Notes: generated by a model not told the origin, from the sequence alone. A stretch of DNA of 11,098 nucleotides from Bacillota bacterium (GCA_023393715.1 JAEXCD010000020.1:1-11098); one strand, 5' to 3'. Positions 1 to 6,971 are shown, counted from the stretch's first letter. Translations and numbers: made by a program.

Positions 1-244
1 GTCCCATCGTGCGTCCTTCCGGAGCAGAAGCATGAACCATTTCCGAGATGTCCGCACCGGCGACGAACGCCTTATCCCCCGATCCGGTCAGAATCAACAC
101 CTGAATCTCGTCATCACACGAAACGGCCAGCAGCGCTTCCTTCAATTCCGCAAGGGTTTCACTGTTTAACGCATTCAACGACTTCGGACGATTGATCGTC
201 AAAACACCAATACCATTTTGTTTTTCGAGTAATAAGTTATTCAT
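1..244 (-). CDS. crt: Enoyl-CoA hydratase/3-hydroxybutyryl-CoA dehydratase (crotonase), 5' part only
   Basis: This gives 81 N-terminal residues and runs off the left edge of the window. It belongs to the crotonase family, which hydrates or dehydrates short-chain enoyl/3-hydroxyacyl-CoA in the cytoplasm. In clostridia the closest-looking members make crotonyl-CoA for butyrate. What is seen: the N-terminal beta strand with INRPKSLNALN (residues 17-27), a family hallmark, and KAFVAGADISEM (58-69), which carries the first oxyanion-hole residue region (AGAD, 62-65). The glycine-rich second half and the catalytic glutamates lie outside the window. The start is ATG at 244-242, preceded by AGGAGG six-base Shine-Dalgarno (revcomp of 249-254). 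The gene is divergent from lysR across a long shared upstream region, so that LysR protein is a plausible regulator (inference). Because only the first third is visible, another crotonase-fold activity (for example isomerase) cannot be excluded. Confidence 0.85.
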   Translation of the reverse strand, partial: MNNLLLEKQNGIGVLTINRPKSLNALNSETLAELKEALLAVSCDDEIQVLILTGSGDKAFVAGADISEMVHASAPEGRTMG

Positions 245-709
245 GTTTCCTCCTAAAAAATTTATATTATTCCCTTGCGGGAACGACTGCCGCGTCAACC
301 TCCGCAAACGTTTATCCGTTGTCGGCTTCTTCAGATAGTGCGATCTTATCACGAAGAAAATGCGCCAAGTATGACGATAATTCTGAGATTCATTCGTCCC
401 CTCAGCGAAGCTTCTCCCCCCGTTTTCCCCGACACATTCCTTTTTGTTATGTGAAAGCTTCCGATTCGACATCTTTTCTGTTTTTTCAAAAAATACGATA
501 ACCATGCGTTTTCCCCCTCTGTTCCCACGCGGCTTTCCAAAGCCCGCACGCCCCTTCCGCCCTCCTTCGCCGCCTTATCGATTACTTTTGATTTCGCCAT
601 TTGATGAATTTGGTTATCAATGTCAGAAATAACGCTTTGTGTGTTTTCCTGATTTTTTTAGCAATGCTGATAAAGCCTCAGTTTTTTATCGTTTTAATCA
701 CGTCCTTCA

Positions 710-738
710 TTGACTTTGTCCGCCAAATCCGCTATAAA
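710..738 (+). promoter_or_regulatory. Sigma-70-type promoter of lysR
   Basis: The -35 hexamer TTGACT (710-715) and -10 hexamer TATAAA (733-738) are separated by exactly 17 bases, each one base from consensus. The predicted start is near 745, giving a leader of about 60 bases. The -10 sits inside a short inverted repeat, GCTAT-AA-ATAGC (731-742), so a protein binding there could block polymerase (inference). Confidence 0.7.
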
Positions 739-752
739 TAGCACAAAGGCTC

Positions 753-769
753 GATAACTCAAAGTTATC
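753..769. promoter_or_regulatory. Palindrome, candidate LysR autoregulatory operator
   Basis: GATAACT-CAA-AGTTATC is a perfect inverted repeat with 7-base arms and a 3-base spacer. It contains a T-N11-A core (T755 to A767), the classic LysR-type recognition form. It sits just downstream of the predicted lysR start point, a place suited to autorepression. A further GATAA follows at 776-780. The sequence is seen directly; binding by the neighbouring LysR protein is inferred. Confidence 0.5.
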
Positions 770-806
770 ATTTTCGATAATTATGTTTTTTGGTTGGGAG
801 GGTACG

Positions 807-1748
807 ATGAATCTGCAGCAGCTGAAATATTTTCTGGTTCTGGCACAATGTAAAAACTATCACCAGGCGGCCGAAACGCTTTTCATTTCGCAGCCCGCGC
901 TTTCAAAGGCCATGAAAAGCTTAGAGGAGGAGCTTCACGTTTCTCTGTTTAACAAGGTGGGGAAGGAAACGCATCTCACAAAATACGGCACGCTCTTTCT
1001 TTCCCACGTCAAAACCTGTATCGGCGCGCTCGATCAGGGGATTACCCAGCTAAATACGTTTGCCCGCGAAAACGAATCGCATATCCGCATCAGCGCCGTC
1101 TATCCGTGCGCCTCACAGTGTGTGCCGCTGTCCATTTCCGAGTTTGAGCTCCGCTTCCCCCAGGTCCACTTCAGCTGCCATCAGGGAGATTCTCAAATCG
1201 TCATCAATGACATCCTCAACGGCGAAGCGGATTTGGGCTTTGTCATTGATACCATGGACATCTTCTCGGATCCCTGCCTGGAAAAAATTAAAGTGCTGGA
1301 CTATCCCGCGATGCTGGCCGTTTCCAAAAAGCACCCGTTGGCGCAGCGAAAATCGGTCAACTACCAGGAAATTGCGAAAGAACCCTTCATCACCTACGCG
1401 CCGGAAAGCGGCAACTACCGCCTGCTGCAGGCGGATCTCGATGCGTACGGCTTTCCCTTCCCGAGCAATATCAAGCTACAGTACAACAGCGACGAAGCGA
1501 TTCTGTCCGCCGTTCAGCATAATTTAGGCATTGCCATCGTCACCGCGACCAAATTTAATCTCCGATTCGACGTTCATTTCATCCCGATCAAAAACGTCCT
1601 TCTTCAATTTCCCGTCTATATGGTCTGGAAATCCAATACCTTTGTCCCCACGGTCGTCAACGCGTACAAGGACTATATTTTGCAGGCCTATCATCTCAAA
1701 ACCTTTTTCGATAAGGAGGATCGCTCGCGCTACGGGCTTCCCGTATAA
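807..1748 (+). CDS. LysR-type transcriptional regulator
   Basis: This is a 313-residue DNA-binding regulator of normal LysR length. The N-terminal winged helix-turn-helix spans about residues 1-60 (MNLQQLKYF; AAETLFISQPALSKAMKSLE at 21-40, with the recognition helix starting near SQPALS). The effector-binding domain of two alpha/beta lobes spans about 92-300, with LNGEADLGFV at 137-146 and LDYPAMLAVSKKHPLA at 164-179 typical of the family. The start at 807 is preferred over the in-frame ATG at 783. GGGAGGG at 796-802 is correctly spaced for 807, no ribosome binding site precedes 783, and MNLQQLKYF is where family members begin. The gene is divergent from the crotonase gene and convergent with the racemase gene. 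LysR regulators usually act on a divergent neighbour and on themselves, so crt and lysR are the first candidate targets. The effector cannot be read from the sequence. Confidence 0.93.
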   Translation: MNLQQLKYFLVLAQCKNYHQAAETLFISQPALSKAMKSLEEELHVSLFNKVGKETHLTKYGTLFLSHVKTCIGALDQGITQLNTFARENESHIRISAVYPCASQCVPLSISEFELRFPQVHFSCHQGDSQIVINDILNGEADLGFVIDTMDIFSDPCLEKIKVLDYPAMLAVSKKHPLAQRKSVNYQEIAKEPFITYAPESGNYRLLQADLDAYGFPFPSNIKLQYNSDEAILSAVQHNLGIAIVTATKFNLRFDVHFIPIKNVLLQFPVYMVWKSNTFVPTVVNAYKDYILQAYHLKTFFDKEDRSRYGLPV

Positions 1749-1783
1749 CGCCGCGGCCGAGACCGCAGAAAAAACACGTGCAC

Positions 1784-1814
1784 AAAAAAACGCCGTTTCG
1801 ACAACGGCGTTTTT
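1784..1814. terminator. Bidirectional intrinsic terminator between lysR and the racemase gene
   Basis: ACGCCGTT (1790-1797) pairs with AACGGCGT (1803-1810) around loop TCGAC. Seven A residues (1784-1790) lie on the left and five T (1810-1814) on the right, so the hairpin has a U-tract in either direction. It ends lysR 42 bases after its stop and the racemase transcript 64 bases after its stop. This is the expected arrangement for convergent genes. Confidence 0.88.
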
Positions 1815-1873
1815 CCTTTCACTTTTCACGAATCCATAATTCTCGATCTCTCTGTGCGCGGCCCGAAAACCCC

Positions 1874-2554
1874 TCATTTTTTTACGCTCCGACCACAGCG
1901 CTCGATCGCTCTTTCCGCCAGCACCTTCAGGGCGTCGACCACGCTTCCGTCCGCAGGCGCCAGAACTGACAGCTCCGTGCACGCCAGAATCACCTTACCC
2001 CGTGCGCTGTATTTTTGAATCAGCTCCTGAAGCGCTTCGCTTTCGGTTCGGTTCGTCGCCTTGACATCATAGATGATCTCCATGATCTTTTCGCGATCCT
2101 CCTCCGAAACGCACACGCTGTTCAGCCCGTGCTTTTGTGCATAGCGCTCATACAGACCGCTGCGCAGCGTCCCCTGTGTTCCGAACACAACGATGCTGTC
2201 ATGCCCCGCCGCCTTACAGGCGAGCATACATTCCTCAATCATGTTGATGATCGGCGCCCTGGACATCGCCGTCATCGAATCATAAAAATAATGAGAAGTA
2301 TTGCACGGAATCACTACCGCCTTGAGAGGTACTGTGTTCAGCAGATCAAAATCGCGCTGCACCGCCTGCAAAAATTCCTCTTCGCGCCCGGTCAGAATCG
2401 CCTGTGTGCGATCCGGCATCGACGCGTGATTGAGCAGTACGATGTCGATGTGCTCCTGATCGCAGGATGCTTCGGTATGCCGGATGATGTATTCGTAAAA
2501 CACATCCGTTGCTAACGGCCCCATGCCGCCAATAATGCCTAATTCGTAGCTCAT
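1874..2554 (-). CDS. Aspartate/glutamate racemase family protein (amino acid racemase)
   Basis: This is a 226-residue cytoplasmic PLP-independent racemase that interconverts L- and D-amino acids by a two-cysteine acid/base mechanism. What is seen: N-terminal GIIGGMGPLAT (7-17), NHASMPDRT (42-50), first catalytic cysteine in IPCNTSHYF (82-90, Cys84), and second in ACTELS (191-196, Cys192). Both cysteines are present and length is normal for aspartate racemase/YgeA-type enzymes. It lacks the DSGVGG-type start of the cell-wall glutamate racemase MurI, so a catabolic or broad-specificity role is more likely; aspartate, glutamate or another amino acid may be the substrate. The ribosome binding site TTAGGAGG overlaps the stop codon of the upstream ATPase gene (9 bases between genes), so it is co-transcribed as the last gene of the TrpXYZ-like transporter unit. 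The context suggests it acts on the imported solute (inference). Confidence 0.88.
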   Translation of the reverse strand: MSYELGIIGGMGPLATDVFYEYIIRHTEASCDQEHIDIVLLNHASMPDRTQAILTGREEEFLQAVQRDFDLLNTVPLKAVVIPCNTSHYFYDSMTAMSRAPIINMIEECMLACKAAGHDSIVVFGTQGTLRSGLYERYAQKHGLNSVCVSEEDREKIMEIIYDVKATNRTESEALQELIQKYSARGKVILACTELSVLAPADGSVVDALKVLAERAIERCGRSVKK

Positions 2555-2563
2555 CGTCGCCTC

Positions 2564-3325
2564 CTAACCGTACAGTCTCTGCAAATCATGCTCGTCGAGG
2601 CTTTTCCGCTCTTCTGCATCATAGTCGTGCAGTACGCGTCCCTCCGAAAGGACGATGGTTCTCGTTCCGTTTCGCAGTGCATCCGCAACATTGTGCGTGA
2701 TCATCATCGTCGTGATGCCCGCTTCCCCGACAAAACGGTTTGTCAGATCGAGCACCCGCTGTGAAGTCTGCGGATCGAGGGCCGCCGTATGCTCATCCAG
2801 AAGCAGCAGCTTCGGCCGCGAGATGACCTCCATCATCAACGAAACCGCCTGACGCTGCCCGCCGGAGAGAAGGCCGATCTTCGTATCCATTCGAACCTCC
2901 AGCCCCATGTCGAGCATACAGAGCAGATCGTAAAAATACTTGATGTCTTTTTTGTTCAGCGGAAACAGTGAGGGCGCCGCCTTTCGCGTATACGCCAGAG
3001 CCAGATTCTCCGCAACGGTCAAATTCGGCACGGTGCCCATTTGAGGATCCTGAAAGATGCGGGAAATCTGAAGCGCTCTCTTCGTATCCTTTTGGTACGT
3101 GATATCCTCGCCATCGAGCAGGATCAACCCGTCGTCCACCTCGAAGGTGCCGCAGACGGCATTGAACAGGGTGCTCTTTCCGGCGCCATTGGAGCCCAGA
3201 AGCGTGATAAATTCGCCCTTTCGCACCGTCAGATCCAAGTGGTTGAGCGCCAGATGCTCGTTCGGCGTGCCCGGATAAAAGATCTTTGTAAGGTTTCGGA
3301 TCACCAGCATGTTTTCATTCGACAT
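2564..3325 (-). CDS. ABC transporter ATPase, TrpZ-like
   Basis: This is a 253-residue cytoplasmic ATP-binding subunit that drives the permease encoded just upstream. Seen in order: Walker A GSNGAGKS (44-51), Q-loop IFQDP (90-94, Gln92), signature LSGGQRQ (153-159), Walker B LLLLDEH (173-179), D-loop AALD (181-184) and H-loop His211 in MITHN. His follows the catalytic Glu where most ABC ATPases have Pro; I believe this is usual in the ATPases paired with ABC_sub_bind proteins, so it is not a defect. The start ATG at 3325 lies inside the end of the permease gene (11-base overlap) with GAGGA upstream, suggesting translational coupling. The family is annotated as tryptophan or unknown-solute transport; the substrate here is not known. 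Confidence 0.92.
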   Translation of the reverse strand: MSNENMLVIRNLTKIFYPGTPNEHLALNHLDLTVRKGEFITLLGSNGAGKSTLFNAVCGTFEVDDGLILLDGEDITYQKDTKRALQISRIFQDPQMGTVPNLTVAENLALAYTRKAAPSLFPLNKKDIKYFYDLLCMLDMGLEVRMDTKIGLLSGGQRQAVSLMMEVISRPKLLLLDEHTAALDPQTSQRVLDLTNRFVGEAGITTMMITHNVADALRNGTRTIVLSEGRVLHDYDAEERKSLDEHDLQRLYG

Positions 3326-4259
3326 GATCTTCCTCCACGCTCCTCATCCATTTCTCGACTAAACGGCGATGCCGCGCCTTTTTCCGATATCGCATGCGCG
3401 CCTTTTGAATCGAGGGAAACATCAACGCCGCGATGACGATGACCGTCGAAATCAGGTTGAGCGCATAGGACGGCAGAATATCAAACTTCAACGCCGCCGC
3501 AATCATGAGGCGATACAGGATTGACCCGAGAATGGTCGAAATCAGTCCCCGCGTCACCCCGTCGCGCTTGAAGAGCGTCTCTCCGATAATAATGGAAGCC
3601 AGCCCGACCACCAAAATGCCGTTGCTCGAATTGACATCGGCCGAAACATTGTAGTGGCAGATCAGCGCTCCGGAGAACGCCGCCAGGGCATTGCCCATGG
3701 CGAGCCCCAAAATCTTCATCAGGTCGGTGTCGATCGAAGTGTGGCGCACCATCATTTCGTTATCCCCCGTCGCGCGCAGCGTCAGTCCCGTTCTCGTGTG
3801 AAAAAAAACGGCCAGGCACACCACCCACAGCACGGCAATGAGAAGCGACAGCAGCGTAACCGCCAGATCGCTGTTCCCCAGAACCGCCTCGAGCCCCGAG
3901 AAGACCGTGTTCTTCCCGATGAGGGAAATATTGGCCTTCCCGCCCATGATGAGCAAATTGACCGTATAGAGCGCCGTCATTGTCAAAATGCCGGATAGAA
4001 TCGCCGAAATCTTCCATTTGCTGTGCAGAATACCCGTCACAACTCCGGCGGCCGCTCCTGCGGCAAGGGAAACCAACAGGCCGAGAATGGGATGCCCGGC
4101 CAGCGTCATCACGCCTGCGACCACCATGCCCAGCGTAAACGACCCCTGCGTCGTCATATCCGGAATATCCAATACGCGAAACGGAATATAGAGCCCCAGC
4201 CCCATCAAACCATAAATCAATCCTAACTGTACGGCGCCGAGAATCTGCGCAACTGTCAT
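3315..4259 (-). CDS. ABC transporter permease, LivH/TrpY-like (BPD_transp_2 family)
   Basis: This is a 314-residue integral membrane subunit with about eight to nine hydrophobic segments between residues 5 and 281. The cytoplasmic ATPase-contacting motif RTGLTLRATGDNEMMVR (156-172) is strongly typical of permeases paired with ABC_sub_bind proteins. The last 30 residues are very basic (MRYRKKARHRR and on), consistent with a cytoplasmic tail. ATG at 4259 was preferred to the ATG six bases upstream (4265). AAAGGG is seven bases before 4259 but only one base before 4265. It lies between the solute-binding lipoprotein gene (66 bases upstream, with a hairpin in the gap) and the ATPase gene (overlapping). 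Two copies or a heterodimer would form the channel; no second permease is present in this unit, so a homodimer is inferred. Confidence 0.9.
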   Translation of the reverse strand: MTVAQILGAVQLGLIYGLMGLGLYIPFRVLDIPDMTTQGSFTLGMVVAGVMTLAGHPILGLLVSLAAGAAAGVVTGILHSKWKISAILSGILTMTALYTVNLLIMGGKANISLIGKNTVFSGLEAVLGNSDLAVTLLSLLIAVLWVVCLAVFFHTRTGLTLRATGDNEMMVRHTSIDTDLMKILGLAMGNALAAFSGALICHYNVSADVNSSNGILVVGLASIIIGETLFKRDGVTRGLISTILGSILYRLMIAAALKFDILPSYALNLISTVIVIAALMFPSIQKARMRYRKKARHRRLVEKWMRSVEEDHVE

Positions 4260-4289
4260 AATCATGCCCTTTCACAACGGGGAAACAGA

Positions 4290-4311
4290 GGGATGGACAA
4301 AGGCCCATCCC
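4290..4311 (-). promoter_or_regulatory. Intercistronic mRNA hairpin between binding-protein and permease genes
   Basis: In the minus-strand transcript GGGAUGG pairs with CCAUCCC. A G-U and a C-G pair extend this to nine base pairs around a CUUU tetraloop. On the plus strand the same position has an A-C mismatch, so the structure favours the minus-strand RNA. No real U-tract follows, so it reads as an mRNA stabiliser or partial attenuator that lets the binding protein be made in excess over the membrane subunits (inference from other ABC operons). Confidence 0.6.
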
Positions 4312-4325
4312 AATAAAGCACCCTG

Positions 4326-5333
4326 CTACTGTTCGTCTGTCTTAATGAAGGTAACCTCTTTTTTCAACGCTTCCGGCACCTCAATGCCCAGAGCCGTTAC
4401 CTGATCTTCGTTGAGCAGCTTCAATAAGTCCGTCACTTTTTCCGGCGGATTTTCGGCAACGCTCTGTCCGTCCAGAATACGAATCGCCATCTCGGCGGTT
4501 TGGCGGCCCAACGCGCTGTAATCGAGCCCCACCGTACCGGTTCCGCCCGAAGTCACCATCGTACCCGCACCGGGGAAGATCGGCTTTCCGGCTTTATTCG
4601 CCACCTGCTGAAACGTCGGCATCGCCGTCGCGACGTTGTTATCCGTCGGCGCGTAGAAGACATCGACGTCCGGCGCCAGATTGCCGACGACCTGCTGAAG
4701 CTCGGACGTATTGGTAATCGTCCCTTCCTTATAGAAAAGCCCCTTTTCCTCTAAGACCTTCTTCACCTGCTCAATCTGTACGCCCGAATTGACCTCGGAG
4801 GACGAATAGACGAGGCCAAAGGTCTTCGCCCCGGGAACCAGCTCCAGTGCAAAATCGATGATCGATGCGACATCCGTCTGATCCGACACGCCCGTCACAT
4901 TTGCTCCGGCCTCCTCCCAGGAGGGACAAAGCCCCGCTTCGACCGGATCCGTCACGGCAGAAAAAACAATCGGAATCTCGCTGGTCGTCGTCGCCGCAAT
5001 CTGCGCCGTTCCGGTGGCAATCGGCAGCAGGAGATCCGGCTTTCCCGAGACCGCCTCCTGCATAATGCTGTTGATCATCGTCTGATCGCCATTTGCATTT
5101 TTTACTTCTATCGTAATCCCGTCGCCGTACTTTGCCGTCAAGGTCTCCGTCATCGCATCGCGGACCTGATTCATGGCCAGATGATCCATCGGCAAAATGA
5201 TCACCACCTGCTTCTTTGACGCTTCCGAAGCCGCCTCTTCGGTCTTCTGCGGCGCGGAGCCACCGCCGCAGCCCGCTAACATCAGCGCCAGGCCGAGCAC
5301 GCCGGCAAGGATTGCCGTTCTCTTTTTACGCAT
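4326..5333 (-). CDS. ABC transporter substrate-binding lipoprotein, ABC_sub_bind (TrpX-like) family
   Basis: This is a 335-residue extracytoplasmic solute receptor anchored by lipid. The signal peptide MRKKRTAILAG...LMLAGC ends at lipobox LAGC with Cys22, followed by a short Gly/Ser/Glu/Ala linker to about residue 40. The mature domain shows family features: LPMDHLAMN (48-55), VKNANGDQ (77-84), LLPIATGTAQ (102-111), PIVFSAVTDPVEAGL (121-135), GVSDQTD (148-154) and FYAPTDNNVATAMP (226-239). The start is ATG at 5333 with GGGAGG six bases upstream. An in-frame ATG at 5381 would add 16 residues ahead of a normal signal peptide and has no ribosome binding site. Streptococcal relatives bind tryptophan or other aromatic amino acids. 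Here no T-box leader is present (leader about 32 bases), so tryptophan should not be assumed. It is the first gene of a unit ending in the racemase. Confidence 0.92.
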   Translation of the reverse strand: MRKKRTAILAGVLGLALMLAGCGGGSAPQKTEEAASEASKKQVVIILPMDHLAMNQVRDAMTETLTAKYGDGITIEVKNANGDQTMINSIMQEAVSGKPDLLLPIATGTAQIAATTTSEIPIVFSAVTDPVEAGLCPSWEEAGANVTGVSDQTDVASIIDFALELVPGAKTFGLVYSSSEVNSGVQIEQVKKVLEEKGLFYKEGTITNTSELQQVVGNLAPDVDVFYAPTDNNVATAMPTFQQVANKAGKPIFPGAGTMVTSGGTGTVGLDYSALGRQTAEMAIRILDGQSVAENPPEKVTDLLKLLNEDQVTALGIEVPEALKKEVTFIKTDEQ

Positions 5334-5371
5334 ATTACGCCTCCCAACGGAAATTTTTTCTTCATCGTTTA

Positions 5372-5400
5372 ATATTAACACCTCGTTTCCATTGTCTCAA
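5372..5400 (-). promoter_or_regulatory. Promoter of the TrpXYZ-like transporter/racemase unit
   Basis: On the minus strand TTGAGA (-35, plus coordinates 5395-5400) and TAATAT (-10, 5372-5377) are 17 bases apart. The predicted start is near 5365, leaving a leader of only about 32 bases. It lies downstream of the terminator-like hairpin after livF, so these four genes can be expressed apart from liv. Confidence 0.65.
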
Positions 5401-5413
5401 GCATGGATATCAC

Positions 5414-5450
5414 AAAACGGCGTAGCCTCAGGTGAGTGCTGCACCGTTTT
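5414..5450 (-). terminator. Terminator-like hairpin downstream of livF
   Basis: In the minus-strand RNA AAAACGGUGCAGC pairs with GCUACGCCGUUUU with one U-G wobble and one C-A mismatch. Inside it CUCA pairs with UGAG around a CC turn. The stem ends in UUUU and then GUGAU, so the U-tract is short; partial termination or read-through is possible. It lies 36 bases after the livF stop and before the next promoter. Confidence 0.6.
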
Positions 5451-5485
5451 CTCTGATGAATATGAACAATGGCCGTTTTCCCGAT

Positions 5486-6199
5486 TTACGCGCCGAGGTA
5501 TGCGCGTCGCATCTGCTCGTCATTCGCCATATCTGCGGCGTGACCGTGCGAGGTAATGCGCCCCGTCTCTAATACGTACACGCGATCGGACACCGAAAGC
5601 GCCATTTTGGCGTTTTGCTCGACCAAAAGCAGCGTCACGCCGCTCTCGTGCAGCGAACGGATGATGTGAAAAACTTCCTTCACAAACAACGGGGAAAGCC
5701 CCATCGACGGTTCGTCCAGGATAATCATGCGGGGGTTCGACATCATCGCCCGCCCGATCGCGAGCATCTGCTGCTCGCCTCCGGACAGCGTACCCGCCTC
5801 CTGGTCCTGCCGCTCCTGCAAAATCGGGAATCGCTCTAAAATGTGCGCCAGGCGCTCCCTTTGCTGCTCCGCGTCCTCTCGGTTCGCATACGCGCCGAGC
5901 GAGAGATTGTCCCGAACGCTCAACGAACGGAAAATACGCCGTCCCTCCGGAATGTGCGCGACCCCCGCTTTGAGGATTTCATGCGCCGGTTTTTTGGTGA
6001 TCTTTTTCCCGTCAAAGAGCACCTCGCCGCTCTTCGGCCGAATGAGCCCTGAAATTGTCTGCAGGGTCGTCGTCTTTCCCGCGCCGTTTGCCCCGATCAG
6101 CGAGACGACCTCTCCTTCGCGGACGGTGAGGCTGAGATCCTGAACCGCGTGAATCATTCCATAAAACACATTGAGCTTCTGTACCTCCAGCAGAGCCAT
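5486..6199 (-). CDS. livF: Branched-chain amino acid-type ABC transporter ATPase LivF
   Basis: This is a 237-residue cytoplasmic ATPase of normal LivF length, the partner of LivG under the LivH/LivM channel. Seen: Walker A GANGAGKT (36-43), VAHIPEGRRIFRSLSV (80-95) replacing the standard Q-loop as in LivF proteins, signature LSGGEQQ (138-144), Walker B MIILDEPSMGLSP (158-170), and VEQNAK (193-198), where Gln replaces the usual H-loop His, also typical of LivF. ATG at 6199 is one base after the livG stop. Its AGGAGG ribosome binding site is inside the GAG codons that end livG, so translation is probably coupled. It is the last gene of the liv unit, followed by a hairpin and a new promoter. Substrate class is hydrophobic or branched-chain amino acids by family; exact specificity lies with LivK. 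Confidence 0.95.
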   Translation of the reverse strand: MALLEVQKLNVFYGMIHAVQDLSLTVREGEVVSLIGANGAGKTTTLQTISGLIRPKSGEVLFDGKKITKKPAHEILKAGVAHIPEGRRIFRSLSVRDNLSLGAYANREDAEQQRERLAHILERFPILQERQDQEAGTLSGGEQQMLAIGRAMMSNPRMIILDEPSMGLSPLFVKEVFHIIRSLHESGVTLLLVEQNAKMALSVSDRVYVLETGRITSHGHAADMANDEQMRRAYLGA

Positions 6200-6200
6200 G

Positions 6201-6971
6201 TCACTCCTCCTCTCCCAGGTATGCCGTGACGACCTCTTTTCGCGTAACCACCTCTTTAGGCCGGCCCTGAGCGATGACCCTGCCGTGATCCATGACCACC
6301 AGATGCTCGCAAATGCCCAGCACCAGCTTCATGTCATGCTCAATCAATAAAATCGTTACGTCAAAGCGCTCGCGAATCAACGCGATCGTTTCCATCAGCT
6401 CCGCGGTCTCCGTCGGATTCATTCCGGCCGCCGGCTCGTCGAGCAGGAGCAGCTTCGGCTGTGCTGCGAGCGCACGGACGATTTCCAGCTTGCGCTGCTT
6501 GCCGTAAGGCAGACTCGCCGCCATCTCCTCCGCTTCCTGGTCTAAATCGAAAATGCGCAGCAAATCCAGCGCTTTTTCCTTCATCTCCCTTTCCTGAGCC
6601 CAGTAGCGCGGCAGGCGAAGCAGACTTTCGATTTTCCCGTAGGTCATCTCCTGAGTCAACGGCACCAAGACATTTTCCAGGATCGACATATATTTGAACA
6701 GGCGGATGTTTTGGAAGGTTCGCGCAATCCCCATTTCAACAATCTGGTGCGGCGGCCGCTTTTCCAATACCTGTCCGTCAAAAACGATTCGTCCCGAGCT
6801 CGGCACATACATACCGGTCAGTACATTAAAAATAGATGTTTTTCCCGCGCCATTCGGCCCGATCAGCCCCACCAGGCTCCCCTTATCTACGCGAAAGGAA
6901 ACGTCCTCGATGGCGTGGATGCCTCCAAAGATCAGGCTGACGGCATCAATATCAAGAATTGACTGATTCAT
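6201..6971 (-). CDS. livG: Branched-chain amino acid-type ABC transporter ATPase LivG
   Basis: This is a 256-residue cytoplasmic ATPase. Seen: Walker A GPNGAGKT (38-45), Q-loop TFQNIRLF (85-92), a longer helical insert (about 105-135) usual in LivG, the LivG-type signature LPYGKQRKLEI (154-164), Walker B LLLLDEPAAGMNP (174-186) and IEHDM (210-214) with the switch His212. ATG at 6971 is chosen over the ATG at 6977: GGAGGG ends directly against 6977 but is six bases from 6971. The gene overlaps the end of livM by 20 bases and is followed by livF after one base, so the membrane and ATPase subunits are tightly coupled. Confidence 0.95.
   Translation of the reverse strand: MNQSILDIDAVSLIFGGIHAIEDVSFRVDKGSLVGLIGPNGAGKTSIFNVLTGMYVPSSGRIVFDGQVLEKRPPHQIVEMGIARTFQNIRLFKYMSILENVLVPLTQEMTYGKIESLLRLPRYWAQEREMKEKALDLLRIFDLDQEAEEMAASLPYGKQRKLEIVRALAAQPKLLLLDEPAAGMNPTETAELMETIALIRERFDVTILLIEHDMKLVLGICEHLVVMDHGRVIAQGRPKEVVTRKEVVTAYLGEEE

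Larger units (their letters stand above)
245..806. promoter_or_regulatory. Divergent crt/lysR intergenic regulatory region
   Basis: These 562 bases hold no convincing gene. The short open frames here are rich in Pro, Ser, Arg and Phe and lack ribosome binding sites. It is clearly richer in A+T runs than the flanking genes. It contains the lysR promoter and a lysR-proximal palindrome (listed separately), and six copies of CGATAA counting both strands: plus at 375, 496, 752 and 775; minus at 575-580 and 686-691. An inverted repeat TTCCC-TTGC-GGGAA lies at 270-283, just before the crt ribosome binding site. For crt the promoter is uncertain. A possible extended -10 on the minus strand (TGATAAGAT, plus-strand 343-351) has no good -35. 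A TTGACG (293-298, minus) lacks a -10 at normal spacing. Confidence 0.6.

Noticed and set aside
531..544. GGCTTT-CC-AAAGCC inverted repeat as a terminator
   Set aside because: The loop is only two bases, there is no U-tract on either side, and no gene ends nearby.
319..632. Short open frames in the crt-lysR gap
   Set aside because: They are rich in Pro, Ser, Phe and Arg, overlap each other in different frames and strands, and have no Shine-Dalgarno sequence. The region reads better as regulatory DNA.
783..806. Upstream in-frame ATG for lysR, adding eight residues
   Set aside because: No ribosome binding site precedes it, while GGGAGGG is placed correctly for ATG at 807, where the conserved LysR N-terminus begins.
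2564..3325. His in place of Pro after the catalytic Glu (DEH) of the TrpZ-like ATPase, considered as a damaged Walker B
   Set aside because: The essential Asp and Glu are intact, and to my knowledge the variant is common in this ATPase group; all other motifs are present.
5486..6199. Missing H-loop histidine and non-standard Q-loop in LivF
   Set aside because: VEQN and PEGR at these positions are normal for LivF proteins and do not indicate inactivation.
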